Assembly (NCBI RefSeq): GCF_001641635.1
Contig: NZ_LUUB01000079.1
Location: 117,914-151,437 of the forward strand
Source: Bradyrhizobium centrolobii
Lineage (GTDB): Bacteria; Pseudomonadota; Alphaproteobacteria; Rhizobiales; Xanthobacteraceae
DNA: 33,524 bases
Direction: 5' to 3'
A program made the translations under genes and the position numbers. Positions 7,343 to 14,372 of the stretch are shown here, in pieces. Under the pieces are notes generated by a model. The model made no database searches. It had not been told where the DNA came from and saw only the letters and a program-made list of their open reading frames with translations. How positions within the stretch are numbered: the first letter of the stretch is position 1; every line of letters begins with the position of its first letter.

Positions 7343-7816
7343 ATGGCAGGGATTGAACAATTGCGAAGAAGGGATGGAGTGAATTTGGTTCAGCTCGAGG
7401 CGGACATTACAACGGTTCGTCCGGGGAGCTCATTGGCTGCAATTGCACTACCTGATTATGTCGAGCACACAGAGGGCGTCACCCGGGTCGGCGCGCTCAG
7501 CGCAGAGGCGGTCATTCGCGACTACGAATCCGCCGCAAAGGAAATTGAGGCAATGGGCAGCGAGCTGATCGACGCTGCGCGAAAATGCGAGGCCCTGACG
7601 GCCCAGGTGCATGATGCGATTGCCTTCATGCGCGAAACTGCAGCAGAGTATCGTGAAGAAGGACGAAAGATATTCAAGCGCATCGAAGAATGCGCGCTCT
7701 TCACGGAGGAAGTCCGCAAGACCTGCGAGCAGGTCAAGCGCAAGATGGAAACCGCAGGCAGCGTTCCCTCCGAGGAGGAGCCTGCCGCGCAGGAGCCGAT
7801 CTCCGAGAGCGCATAG
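7343..7816 (+). CDS. Conserved hypothetical coiled-coil protein (157 residues)
   Basis: I do not recognise a named family. ATG follows AAGGAGAGCCTACCC. The product is soluble and acidic. Residues 55-140 form one long charged helix (SAEAVIRDYESAAKEIEAMG, CEALTAQVHDAIAFMRETAA, REEGRKIFKRIEECALFTEE) with heptad-like spacing and three Cys residues. The tail is Glu/Pro-rich (SVPSEEEPAAQEPISES). The N-terminal 50 residues are irregular. It converges on the phasin gene across a strong terminator. Its length and helical content are close to those of the neighbouring phasin, so a granule- or scaffold-associated role is conceivable, but this is only context. Confidence 0.7.
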   Translation: MAGIEQLRRRDGVNLVQLEADITTVRPGSSLAAIALPDYVEHTEGVTRVGALSAEAVIRDYESAAKEIEAMGSELIDAARKCEALTAQVHDAIAFMRETAAEYREEGRKIFKRIEECALFTEEVRKTCEQVKRKMETAGSVPSEEEPAAQEPISESA

Positions 7817-7828
7817 ATCTCGAGATTT

Positions 7829-7865
7829 CAGCGAACAGACCACCTTTGGGTGGTCTGTTTCGCTG
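7829..7865. terminator. Bidirectional terminator between the coiled-coil gene and the phasin gene
   Basis: A perfect 11-bp stem (AACAGACCACC at 7834-7844, GGTGGTCTGTT at 7849-7859) with the 4-base loop TTTG extends, after one bulged T, by five further pairs (CAGCG/CGCTG). The outer stem offers AA on one side and TTT on the other. It lies between two convergent stop codons (7816 and 7915) and probably serves both. Confidence 0.75.
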
Positions 7866-7914
7866 GGCGCTGGTGCACCTGACTTCCGACCCCCGCGGAA
7901 TGCGGAGCTGTCGG

Positions 7915-8460
7915 TCAGTGACGTGTCGCGCGGATTTCGAGCGTCGTCTGGGTGAGCTTGGCCACGAACCCCTCAAGATGCATGACCCTTTGCATGGCCA
8001 ACTGTCCATGCAGGTCGGCGATCTTCTGGGATCCGGCGACGAACGACTCGTACGCCTCCTTCGCGAATTCCATCTGAAGCTCAAAGGCCTCGGCGGGTGA
8101 GCGCGCGGTCGCGAGCTTTCCCAGGAAGGACCAGGCGTGTTCGAGCGACTTCCTGGTGTAGTCGCTATAGACATCTGCAATCGTCTGAACGCCGACCGGG
8201 GCGAGGTCGACCGGCGCGCTTGCGGCGATCTCCATCCCTGAAGTCTCGCCTGGCAAGGCTGCGGCAGGCGATGCCTGAGAACTGATTTCTTGACCGATCT
8301 TCTGACCGATCTCTTGGCTGATCTCCGCCGAGGCATCCGCCGGCAATTGGTGGGCTGCAGTTGCGTGGTGTTCGCCGGTCGCGGTCCGCTGCCCGGCCTT
8401 CTTCTTCCGGCCGCGCTGGCCGGATTTTCCCGTCGGCTTATTTTCGTGCGCACTCAACAT
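7915..8460 (-). CDS. Phasin family protein
   Basis: A protein of 181 residues, with the ATG at 8460 preceded by AGGAG. The C-terminal half (residues 88-175) matches the phasin domain: a long amphipathic helix with SLEHAWSFLGKLATARSPAE, AFELQMEFAKEAYESFVAGS and QKIADLHGQLAMQ. Phasins coat polyhydroxyalkanoate granules or act as related scaffold proteins. The N-terminal extension is unusual: a Lys/Arg/Gly-rich stretch (KPTGKSGQRGRKKKAGQR), which could contact DNA or RNA as in PhaF-type phasins, then an Ile/Glu/Gln repeat (EISQEIGQKIGQEIS), then an Ala/Pro linker. Upstream, 8461-8700 shows no further gene. Confidence 0.85.
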   Translation of the reverse strand: MLSAHENKPTGKSGQRGRKKKAGQRTATGEHHATAAHQLPADASAEISQEIGQKIGQEISSQASPAAALPGETSGMEIAASAPVDLAPVGVQTIADVYSDYTRKSLEHAWSFLGKLATARSPAEAFELQMEFAKEAYESFVAGSQKIADLHGQLAMQRVMHLEGFVAKLTQTTLEIRATRH

Positions 8461-8700
8461 TACAAATGCTCCTGAATATCGAATCAAGCCACAAGCCTCC
8501 GTCGTGTTTGCGCTGAAATCGCGATTGCGGCTTGTCGCTTGCGTGGCGGTCATGTGTTGAGATTTTGCCGGGCATCGGCAGGGCCCATCCCGGAGGATCT
8601 TGACCGTCCAGCGCGCGGCCGGCGGCGAGACGTCGGTCGTTCGGCTACGGGTGGGTGTGGCGCCATCGCAGGACATGCGCCGCCAGCAAATAGCCTGGAC

Positions 8701-8768
8701 GAGCAAAGCGATATCCGGAACTTCAGCGGTTGGGTTCCCGGACATCGCTGCGCTCATCCGGGCTCCGC
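8701..8768. repeat. Degenerate family A repeat (A6)
   Basis: It starts with GAGCAAAGCGATATCCGGAA, which recurs identically at 18120-18139, and ends with CTGCGCTCATCCGGGCTCC. It sits just beyond the stop of the Cys-rich secreted protein gene. With the flanking 8461-8700 it fills the 317-base gap upstream of the phasin, which must also contain the phasin promoter. Confidence 0.55.
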
Positions 8769-8777
8769 TTAACGGGC

Positions 8778-9050
8778 TCAAAGCCAATCCGTCACCTTCG
8801 GGAAACAAGCCCGCTTGCGAGAACTCCAGACGTAATCCGAACCGCCGCAAGGCGGACGTGGACGAGACGTGGCCGGACATTCATTCCAGACACGCGCACC
8901 CGTGCCCCAGCCATCGGCCACACACGCGCCGTAAACGGTGGCGTGGCAACCGGGACCGCAGAGGCCTGCGGCGTTGGCTGTGCAGACCGCAACCAGAAGC
9001 ATCACAGGGGCAGTAAAGGCCAACAGGACGCGTGGAAGGTACCTGGTCAT
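8778..9050 (-). CDS. Small Cys-rich secreted protein (90 residues)
   Basis: The ATG at 9050 is preceded by AAGGAG with 7-base spacing. Residues 1-27 are a clear signal peptide (MTRYLPR, then a hydrophobic run ending TANAA). The mature part of about 62 residues has six Cys (LCGPGCHATVYGACV, NECP, PPCGG, RACFP), suggesting three disulfides in the periplasm. Trp, Gly and Pro are abundant and there is no known catalytic motif. I do not recognise a named family with confidence. It is transcribed away from family B repeat B1, and its 3' end abuts a degenerate family A repeat. Confidence 0.7.
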   Translation of the reverse strand: MTRYLPRVLLAFTAPVMLLVAVCTANAAGLCGPGCHATVYGACVADGWGTGARVWNECPATSRPRPPCGGSDYVWSSRKRACFPKVTDWL

Positions 9051-9220
9051 GCGCTCGCTCCTTCATGCCGATGCCCGTCTTGACGTCGCACAAATTTGGC
9101 CGGGGGCCCGCCGGCCGGATTGCCTTGGAGCATAACACCAAAGCCTGTGGCCGAGAACGCCGATGCAAGGACCCGCCCGACGCCAACGAGCCGACGTTAA
9201 CGCGGTTTGTCGATGAGTTC

Positions 9221-9302
9221 GTAGGATGGGTTGCGCGCTTGCGAAACCCATCACCTTGGTGAAGGCAGTTGAAGGGTATCGCTTCGCCCCACCCATCCTA
9301 CG
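9221..9302. repeat. Palindromic repeat, family B, copy 1
   Basis: GTAGGATGGGTTGCGC and the right arm CCCCACCCATCCTACG are near-perfect inverted arms. The inner pair is GCGAAACCCATCA and a degenerate TTGAAGGGTATCGC. Other copies are at 11258, 14086, 16405 and 19550. Confidence 0.8.
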
Positions 9303-9630
9303 ACTGTGCTCATCCGGGCTTCGCTTGCCCAGAAAAAATGAGGGGTTCCGGAACGCCGCGCTCGCCTTTGCGTGCCAGGCGATCGTTGGCTGCCGGCAGG
9401 AGAATCATTCTACGCCTGCAGGGATTTTAAGCACCGGGCTCCAACCGCGCGGCAGGGGCGAAATAATCCTTCCCGGAAAACAGGCGGCGCCGAATGCAGG
9501 GCGTCAATTTCACTCGCTCCGACGTCGCGGTCGATCACGATCATGTTTTTATATGATAATGATCATCTCATTGACGGCGCAACCCGGATGCATAGCTCGG
9601 GCTTTCCAGACGCTATCCAGGAGAATTGCC
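9303..9630 (+). other. Upstream region of the second 89-residue secreted protein
   Basis: No gene is visible. An AT-rich stretch at 9541-9570 (ATATGATAATGATCAT) is followed by TTGACG at 9571-9576 and TAGCTC at 9593-9598, a possible sigma70-type pair with 16-base spacing. From 9588 to the GTG start the sequence resembles the leader of the 1945 gene: GCATAG-TCGGG and CCAGGAGAAT are shared at similar distances from the start. The promoter is inferred, not shown. Confidence 0.4.
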
Positions 9631-9900
9631 GTGAAGATGTCACTGATCGTCGCGACCGCCGCCGCGATTTCAATGGCCGGTGCCGCCACCAGCTTCGCTG
9701 CCGAGTTGCCGACCTATGAAGCGAGCGGGCTGCCGATCTCGCCGGTCCAGATCGGCGTGCTTGGAGCGGCGCATGTCCAGCAGTCGCAGGTCACGACCAC
9801 TGCACCGTCGCCGCACCAGCGGAGTGTCCTGACGCCGCGGACGCAGCGTACCGCGACCGCAGCGGCGCCAGGCCGCAACGAAAGACGGACAGCCAACTGA
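9631..9900 (+). CDS. Small secreted protein of 89 residues, paralogue copy 2
   Basis: The GTG start follows CCAGGAGAATTGCC. The product has exactly the same length as the 1945 gene (89 residues). Residues 1-24 are a signal peptide ending TSFAA. The mature protein starts ELPTYEASGLPISPVQIGVL, then AAHVQQSQ, then SPHQRSVLTPR and an Arg/Ala-rich tail. The signal peptides and tails differ from copy 1, while the ELPTYEA-GLPISP, VLG-HV and SPHQ-VLTPR blocks are kept. That pattern indicates selection on the mature core. Function is unknown. A family A repeat (9976) separates it from the convergent coiled-coil gene. Confidence 0.75.
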   Translation: MKMSLIVATAAAISMAGAATSFAAELPTYEASGLPISPVQIGVLGAAHVQQSQVTTTAPSPHQRSVLTPRTQRTATAAAPGRNERRTAN

Positions 9901-9975
9901 GCGCCGTTGTTTTCGGCGCATCGGATAGATCGGGCGAACAAGTCGCTCCACCCATCCTGGCTATCCTTCGAGCGA

Positions 9976-10057
9976 GTAGCCCGGGTGGAACGCAGCGAGA
10001 TCCGGGGCAGGGACGCGTGGCACGATCTCCGGATTGCGCTTCGCTCCATCCGGGCCA
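9976..10057. repeat. Palindromic repeat, family A, copy 2
   Basis: GTAGCCCGGGTGGAACGCAG and TTCGCTCCATCCGGGCCAC form the outer arms; GAGATCCGGGG and TCTCCGGATTGCG form the inner arms. It sits between convergent genes ending at 9900 and 10181. Confidence 0.8.
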
Positions 10058-10180
10058 CGCCTGCGGAACGACAGGAGGTTTGATGTGCGCCGCTAACCTG
10101 GCTTGCCGGGCCGGCGACTTCCCTGAAGTAAGCGGCCAGCGAGTGGCGGACCGCGCCTTCGAGACATTCGCCCTGCGGGC

Positions 10181-11092
10181 TCACCATTCCGGATCGCCCC
10201 AGGGATCGACCGTATAGGGCGGGGGCATCCAGGGTGCTCGCGGCCGCTTGGGCCGCCGAGGTGCGGCTACGGGTACGTGCTGGCGCGCCGCCGTATCGTT
10301 CTCCTTCATCACACTCCGTCCGGCGGATTTCGCGGACAGGAGGGCGAGCTGCGTTTGCAGCGCCTTTACCTGCTCGGCGATGCGCGCATTGTCCGCGGCA
10401 CCTTGCTCCTGCGCCGTCTTGAGCTGTTGAATGGCGTCGGCCTGCTCGTGAAGCGTTTGCTCGTGACGGCTCTTCAGTTGCTCGAGCTTTTCGCTGATGC
10501 TCGCCAGTTCCTGCGTGATGGTCCTGAGCGATTGCGCCAGCTCGGCGGATGCCTGGTCGGGCGATGTGGCGCCGGTCGGCGGAACGCTTTCCGCTTCCTT
10601 GTGGACCGGCAGTGCCGGCAGGGACGGCTGCTCATCCGCAGCAACGAGCTGGACTGTTGGCGGCTTCGCCGGACTGTGAACCTCGGACGCCTCCGGGCGC
10701 GGCATAGAGACCGGCGGGGCCCATCGAGCCATGATCGCCTTGGCCTCATCGCGATATTGCGACGCGAACGCAGCACCAAGGATGCCTATCGCCAACACCA
10801 GGCCAACGAAGGCTCGCAGCATGGGCCCGTCCCCTTTCAAGCCTTGATGGCGAGCCTTGCTCTCCGGCGCTGGCGCCTTGTCCAGGGGAACATCGCCGCG
10901 TTCCGCACCGGCGTTGAGCTGCCGGGGCGGCGGGCTGTCGCTGCCGCGTTCCAATCCGGAAACCAATCGGTCCAGCCGCGCAAGGTCTTCTTCGGCGCTC
11001 TTGATCCGTTCATAGGCCCGCGTCAGCTCGCCATCGGGGCGCTGTTCGTCCGGCTTCGGGTCGTGCGTCTGAGGCACCGATGCGCCTTCCAT
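10181..11092 (-). CDS. Membrane-anchored coiled-coil protein, function unknown (303 residues)
   Basis: A protein of 303 residues from the ATG at 11092; a GTG five codons later has a better ribosome binding site (GGAAGG) and may be the real start. Residues 1-90 are charged and cytoplasmic, with a helix (LTRAYERIKSAEEDLARLDR). One membrane helix lies at about 91-110 (MLRAFVGLVLAIGILGAAFA). A Pro-rich linker leads to a coiled coil at about 178-255 (LAQSLRTITQELASISEKLE, QVKALQTQLALLSAK). The C-terminus is basic and Pro-rich and ends PYTVDPWGDPEW. The layout suggests an inner-membrane protein with a periplasmic coiled coil. No enzymatic motif is visible and I cannot name a family. Confidence 0.7.
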   Translation of the reverse strand: MEGASVPQTHDPKPDEQRPDGELTRAYERIKSAEEDLARLDRLVSGLERGSDSPPPRQLNAGAERGDVPLDKAPAPESKARHQGLKGDGPMLRAFVGLVLAIGILGAAFASQYRDEAKAIMARWAPPVSMPRPEASEVHSPAKPPTVQLVAADEQPSLPALPVHKEAESVPPTGATSPDQASAELAQSLRTITQELASISEKLEQLKSRHEQTLHEQADAIQQLKTAQEQGAADNARIAEQVKALQTQLALLSAKSAGRSVMKENDTAARQHVPVAAPRRPKRPRAPWMPPPYTVDPWGDPEW

Positions 11093-11109
11093 TCACATCA
11101 ACGGAATGA

Positions 11110-11257
11110 GTGCGGCAGTCCGAGATCATCGAGAGGATAGTTCTCGCCGCCGTCCAAGACAACGCGGGCACGAGGAAAATTTATGGCGCCCCCGGGCCGG
11201 CCGAAGCGGATCGGGACCTCGACACCGAACTGCAGGAGCTGAACGAGCGGAAGAGCG
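11110..11257 (+). pseudogene. Possible small gene remnant cut by repeat B2
   Basis: A frame opening with GTG at 11110 (or ATG at 11106 in another frame) encodes about 49 plausible residues (SEIIERIVLAAVQDNAGTRK, then DLDTELQELNERKSVQDG) before entering family B repeat B2, after which the translation becomes low-complexity Arg/Ser. This looks like the 5' part of a small soluble protein whose 3' end was replaced by the repeat. It could equally be non-coding. Confidence 0.25.
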
Positions 11258-11339
11258 TGCAGGATGGGTTGAGCGTTCGCCAACCCCGTCATGTCTGCAG
11301 CGTCACGATTGATGGGCGTTGCTTCGCTCCATCTGCGAC
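11258..11339. repeat. Palindromic repeat, family B, copy 2
   Basis: It opens GCAGGATGGGTTGAGC and closes TTGCTTCGCTCCATCTGCG, with an inner degenerate pair. Its last base touches the TAG stop codon (11339-11341) of the PhnA gene on the minus strand. Confidence 0.65.
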
Positions 11340-11689
11340 TATGCCTTCTTCACGAACTCCGATTTCAGGTTCATCGCGCCGATACCGTCGATCTTGCAGG
11401 CGATGTTGTGCCCGTCGCTCGCCTCCTGGAGGCGGATATTCCTGACCTTGGTGCCGCCTTTGACGACCGACGACGATCCCTTGATCTTGAGATCCTTGAT
11501 CACGATCACGCTGTCGCCATCGGCAAGCAAATTGCCGTGGGCATCGCGCACGCCCGTCTCATGCGAGGCGTCCGCAGCCGCCTCCGCCGCAGCGCTCCAT
11601 TCATGGCCGCATTCCGGGCAAACCCAGAGATCGCGATCCTGATAGGCGTGCTCGGAACTGCACGTCGGGCATTTCATCGGCTCGTTCAT
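11339..11689 (-). CDS. yjdM: PhnA/YjdM family zinc-ribbon protein
   Basis: A protein of 116 residues, close to the E. coli YjdM length of 111. The ATG is preceded by GAGGTGAGCG. Residues 7-28 form a zinc ribbon with four Cys (CPTC...CPEC). The C-terminal 70 residues carry the family's beta-barrel region (DGDSVIVIKDLKIKGSSSVV, GGTKVRNIRLQEASDGHNIA, IGAMNLKSEFVKKA). The historical name PhnA came from proximity to phosphonate genes in E. coli and is not evidence of phosphonatase activity, so I treat the function as unknown. It is cytosolic and a single gene. The stop codon touches repeat B2. Confidence 0.92.
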   Translation of the reverse strand: MNEPMKCPTCSSEHAYQDRDLWVCPECGHEWSAAAEAAADASHETGVRDAHGNLLADGDSVIVIKDLKIKGSSSVVKGGTKVRNIRLQEASDGHNIACKIDGIGAMNLKSEFVKKA

Positions 11690-11789
11690 CGCTCACCTCG
11701 TCGCCCGACTCCGGGGCGCGCCGCACCCTAGGTTCCTATCCACGTAAATCAAGAGAAACTTCCGGCCCGCTTGCCGCGATCGCCGTTGA

Positions 11790-11884
11790 AATTCGGGGCA
11801 GGCATGTGCGGCACTTTCCCCCGATTACGCTTCCGCCTTCGCTCTTCGAGCTACGGCGGACAAGTCGCTCCATCCGGGCTAGGG
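11790..11884. repeat. Family A repeat (A3) containing the shared ~48-bp module
   Basis: The left part (TTCGGGGCAGGCATGTGCGG) is degenerate and the right part ends CTCCATCCGGGCTAGGG. The inserted module starts GCTTCCGCCTTCGCTCTTCG at 11829 and is identical, over about 48 bases, to 16466-16512 inside a family B repeat. It lies between divergent genes (PhnA and VOC). Confidence 0.7.
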
Positions 11885-11919
11885 TCGCTGACCTGACCGC
11901 AGCGTGATGAGCCCCAGGG

Positions 11920-12327
11920 ATGACCTTCCTCCTCAACATCGACGTCCCCAATGTCGAGACCGCCACGACGTTCTACACCGCCGCGTTCGGCCTGACGGTG
12001 GGCCGCCGCTTCGGCACCGACTTCGTCGAACTCCTGGGCTGGCCGGCGCCGGTCTATCTCCTGACCAAGCCGGCCGGCACGGTGGGGGCCGGCAACGACC
12101 GCCGCCGCTACGACCGGCACTGGACGCCGGTGCACATCGACGTCGTCGTCGACGATATCGACGCCGCAGTCGAGCGCGCACTCCGCGCCGGCGCGATCCT
12201 CGAAGCCCCCGCGCGCGATGCGCCCTACGGCCGGATCGCCATGCTGGCCGATCCGTTCGGGCACGGCTTTTGTCTGCTGGCGTTCAGTGCGAGGGGGTAT
12301 GACGCGTTGCTCGGGGCTGACGAGTGA
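11920..12327 (+). CDS. VOC/glyoxalase-fold protein
   Basis: A protein of 135 residues with the vicinal-oxygen-chelate pattern of two beta-alpha-beta-beta-beta modules. The first module has LLNIDVPNVETATTFYTAAFG. The second has HIDVVVDDIDAAVERALRAG and the closing ADPFGHGFCLLAF strand typical of the family. Candidate metal or ligand-binding side chains (H at VHIDVVVDD, H in FGHGF) are present, but a full metal-ligand set cannot be assigned. Members include glyoxalases, dioxygenases and resistance proteins. The start is the ATG after CCCCAGGG. The 3' part from 12181 is duplicated at 14164-14304 beyond the multicopper oxidase gene. Confidence 0.85.
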   Translation: MTFLLNIDVPNVETATTFYTAAFGLTVGRRFGTDFVELLGWPAPVYLLTKPAGTVGAGNDRRRYDRHWTPVHIDVVVDDIDAAVERALRAGAILEAPARDAPYGRIAMLADPFGHGFCLLAFSARGYDALLGADE

Positions 12328-12443
12328 GATCCGCTTTGCTGGAGATCCCCGAGTGTCGCGTCACTGGCGGCGGCAACGCTTCTTGTCGTCATAGCCATTC
12401 GTTCTCGCAACGCCGCTGCGGATGTCATCCTAGCTGTCATCGA

Positions 12444-12511
12444 TTTCCGATAAAGCCACGTTCTTTTGTCGGTTCCCGATAAAGCGCGCTCCCGAACTCA
12501 ACTTCTTTTGT
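12444..12511. promoter_or_regulatory. Interleaved direct repeats upstream of the multicopper oxidase gene
   Basis: TTTCCGATAAAGC (12444-12456) recurs as TTCCCGATAAAGC (12473-12485), and TTCTTTTGT (12461-12469) recurs at 12503-12511. This AT-richer stretch sits 70-140 bases before the oxidase ATG. It could be a regulator-binding region or a small duplication; no known operator is recognised. Confidence 0.3.
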
Positions 12512-12580
12512 TTGCGGAGGCGGCTGTCGCGGGGCAATCGATCGGTGCTACTCCGATGAGGATCCGAAAGAGGTGCCGCG

Positions 12581-14017
12581 ATGACGAAGATCGATCGACG
12601 TGGAAACAGCCCTCGGAGACAGCCGCTTGTCAGTCGCAGAGCGCTGCTTCGCGGCGCGCAGGCCGGTGCATTCTCGCTCGTGACGGCCCGGAGCCTGCCG
12701 CTCGTTCGCGCTCAGACGCTGCCGAAGGAGACAGCCGACCACAAGATCAGGATTGCGCCGACCTCGGTCGAGATCGCGCCCGGTATGGTCATCAAGACCA
12801 CCGCCTACAACGGGACCGTTCCCGGCGCGGTGCTGCGGGTCAGGGAAGGCCAGCCCGTCCGGATCGAAGTCACCAACGATTCTGGCTACCCCAACCTGAT
12901 TCATTCGCACGGCTTGATGATTCCGTCGCTGCAGGATGGAGCGACGGAAGAAGGCTCGCCGATCATCGAAGCCGGTAAATCCTTGACATATGAGTACGTC
13001 GCGAAGCCGGCGGGGACCCGCTGGTATCACAGTCACGCGATGGCGATGACCGATCTCAACAAGAGCACCTATACGGGCGAATTCGGATTCCTCATCGTGG
13101 AGCCCGCTGCGGGCGATCCCGGCAGCTACGATCGGGAAGTGCTGCTTGCCGCTCACCACTGGGATGGCCAATGGGTGAGCCTGCAGGACATCAAGAAGGG
13201 GCCGCCGCCCGACAACGGGCTGGAAGTCATGTATCACGTAGCGACCCTTGGCGATCGCATGCTCGGCCACGGGGAGCCGATCCGGGTGCGCGAAGGCGAG
13301 CGGGTGCTCTTCCGGCTCCTCAACGCGAGCGGCAACATGGGTATCTCGCTCGCGCTGTCGGGCCATCGCTTCAAAGTGCTGGCACTCGATGGCAACCCGG
13401 TCCCGACGCCCGCGACCGTCGACATTCTGAAGCTCGACGTCGCCGAGCGCGCCGACGTGATCGTGGAGATGAATAATCCCGGCGTCTGGGTTTTTGGCTC
13501 GACGGACGACGACGACCGCAACATGGGAATGGGCGTGGTCGTCGAATATGCCGGCCGCGGCGGCGAGCCCGCCTGGTCGGCGCCGGCGAACTCCAAATGG
13601 GACTACACCGTCTTCGGACGCTCCGATGTGCCCGCCGCTGCACCCGACGAGACGATCAGCCTCAAGTTCGAGAAGATCCCGGGCGGAAGGGGTGGCTACA
13701 ATCGCTGGACCATCAACGGAAAATCCTGGCCGCATACGAATCCGCTCTTCACCGTCGTCAAGGGCAAGCGCTACCGCCTGCTGCTGAACAACAACAGCGG
13801 CGACGAGCATCCCGTGCATCTGCATCGCCACTCCTTCGAGGTCACGAAGGTGGGTGACAAGCCGACGTCCGGAGTGATCAAGGACACGATCAGCCTGCCA
13901 CGATACTCGACTGCCGAGGTCGATTTCGTCGCGGATGACCCCGGACCGACCTTCTTCCACTGCCACCATCAGGACCACATGGACGAAGGTTTCGCCGGAC
14001 TGATCATCTACGAATGA
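12581..14017 (+). CDS. Multicopper oxidase, Tat-exported (laccase-like)
   Basis: A protein of 478 residues with ATG after GAGGTG. The twin-arginine signal (SRRALLRGAQAGAFSL, R19 R20) ends near RAQ, so the enzyme is exported folded to the periplasm. All four copper-binding motifs are present: HSHG (H108, H110), WYHSH (H150, H152), HPVHLH (H410, H413, H415) and HCHHQDH (H460, C461, H462, H466). These give one type 1 and a trinuclear type 2/3 cluster for oxidation of a substrate coupled to reduction of O2 to water. The type 1 axial position (five after H466) is F471 rather than Met, a feature associated with higher-potential laccases. There is no Met-rich insert of the CueO type, so phenolic or metal-ion substrates both remain possible. 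It is flanked by a full and a partial VOC gene. Confidence 0.9.
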   Translation: MTKIDRRGNSPRRQPLVSRRALLRGAQAGAFSLVTARSLPLVRAQTLPKETADHKIRIAPTSVEIAPGMVIKTTAYNGTVPGAVLRVREGQPVRIEVTNDSGYPNLIHSHGLMIPSLQDGATEEGSPIIEAGKSLTYEYVAKPAGTRWYHSHAMAMTDLNKSTYTGEFGFLIVEPAAGDPGSYDREVLLAAHHWDGQWVSLQDIKKGPPPDNGLEVMYHVATLGDRMLGHGEPIRVREGERVLFRLLNASGNMGISLALSGHRFKVLALDGNPVPTPATVDILKLDVAERADVIVEMNNPGVWVFGSTDDDDRNMGMGVVVEYAGRGGEPAWSAPANSKWDYTVFGRSDVPAAAPDETISLKFEKIPGGRGGYNRWTINGKSWPHTNPLFTVVKGKRYRLLLNNNSGDEHPVHLHRHSFEVTKVGDKPTSGVIKDTISLPRYSTAEVDFVADDPGPTFFHCHHQDHMDEGFAGLIIYE

Positions 14018-14085
14018 TGCGGTCGGGGAGGCTGCCTCCTGATGGCCTCGCCGGTGAACGCGAGGACGGCGACTGCGTCAGCGCT

Positions 14086-14161
14086 TAGGATGGGTTGAGC
14101 CCCTGCGAAACCCATCAGCACACCAGCCCGATGGGTATCGCTGCGCTCTACCCATCCTGCG
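14086..14161. repeat. Palindromic repeat, family B, copy 3
   Basis: TAGGATGGGTTGAGCCCCTG with right arm GCTCTACCCATCCTGCG, and inner arms CGAAACCCATCA/GATGGGTATCG. It directly abuts the VOC fragment that begins at 14164. Confidence 0.8.
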
Positions 14162-14163
14162 AG

Positions 14164-14304
14164 CTGCGGGCCGGCGCGATCCTGAAGGCCCCCGCGCGCG
14201 ATGGCACCCTACGCCGGATTGCCATGCTGGCCGATCCGTTCGGGCACGGGTTTTGTCTGCTGGCGTTTAGCGAGAAGGAGTATGATGCGTTGGTTGGGGA
14301 GTAG
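14164..14304 (+). pseudogene. 3' fragment of a VOC gene, copy of 12181-12327
   Basis: Translation gives LRAGAILKAPARDGTLRRIA followed by MLADPFGHGFCLLAFSEKEY and ends in TAG. This corresponds to about the last 48 residues of the VOC protein at 11920-12327, with high nucleotide identity (long identical runs such as GCCATGCTGGCCGATCCGTT). The 5' two thirds are missing and a family B repeat takes their place. An in-frame ATG within the repeat at 14095 would allow a 69-residue product, but half of it would be repeat-derived. Confidence 0.8.
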
Positions 14305-14308
14305 TTCG

Positions 14309-14352
14309 AGCGGGTGGCTTCCCGGATATCGCAGCGCACATCCGGGCTACGC
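14309..14352. repeat. Degenerate family A fragment (A7)
   Basis: It contains TTCCCGGATATCGCAGCGCA and ATCCGGGCTACGCT, the right half of family A. It starts 4 bases after the VOC fragment's stop codon. Confidence 0.5.
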
Positions 14353-14372
14353 TTGCTGCAGAGGAGGACCCG

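Noticed and set aside
11098..11292. Minus-strand 64-codon frame over the region upstream of the coiled-coil gene.
   Set aside because: It overlaps repeat B2, starts within it, and shows no signal peptide, domain or ribosome binding site.
12548..13978. Open frame antisense to the multicopper oxidase.
   Set aside because: The oxidase motifs are intact on the plus strand; the antisense product has no recognisable feature.
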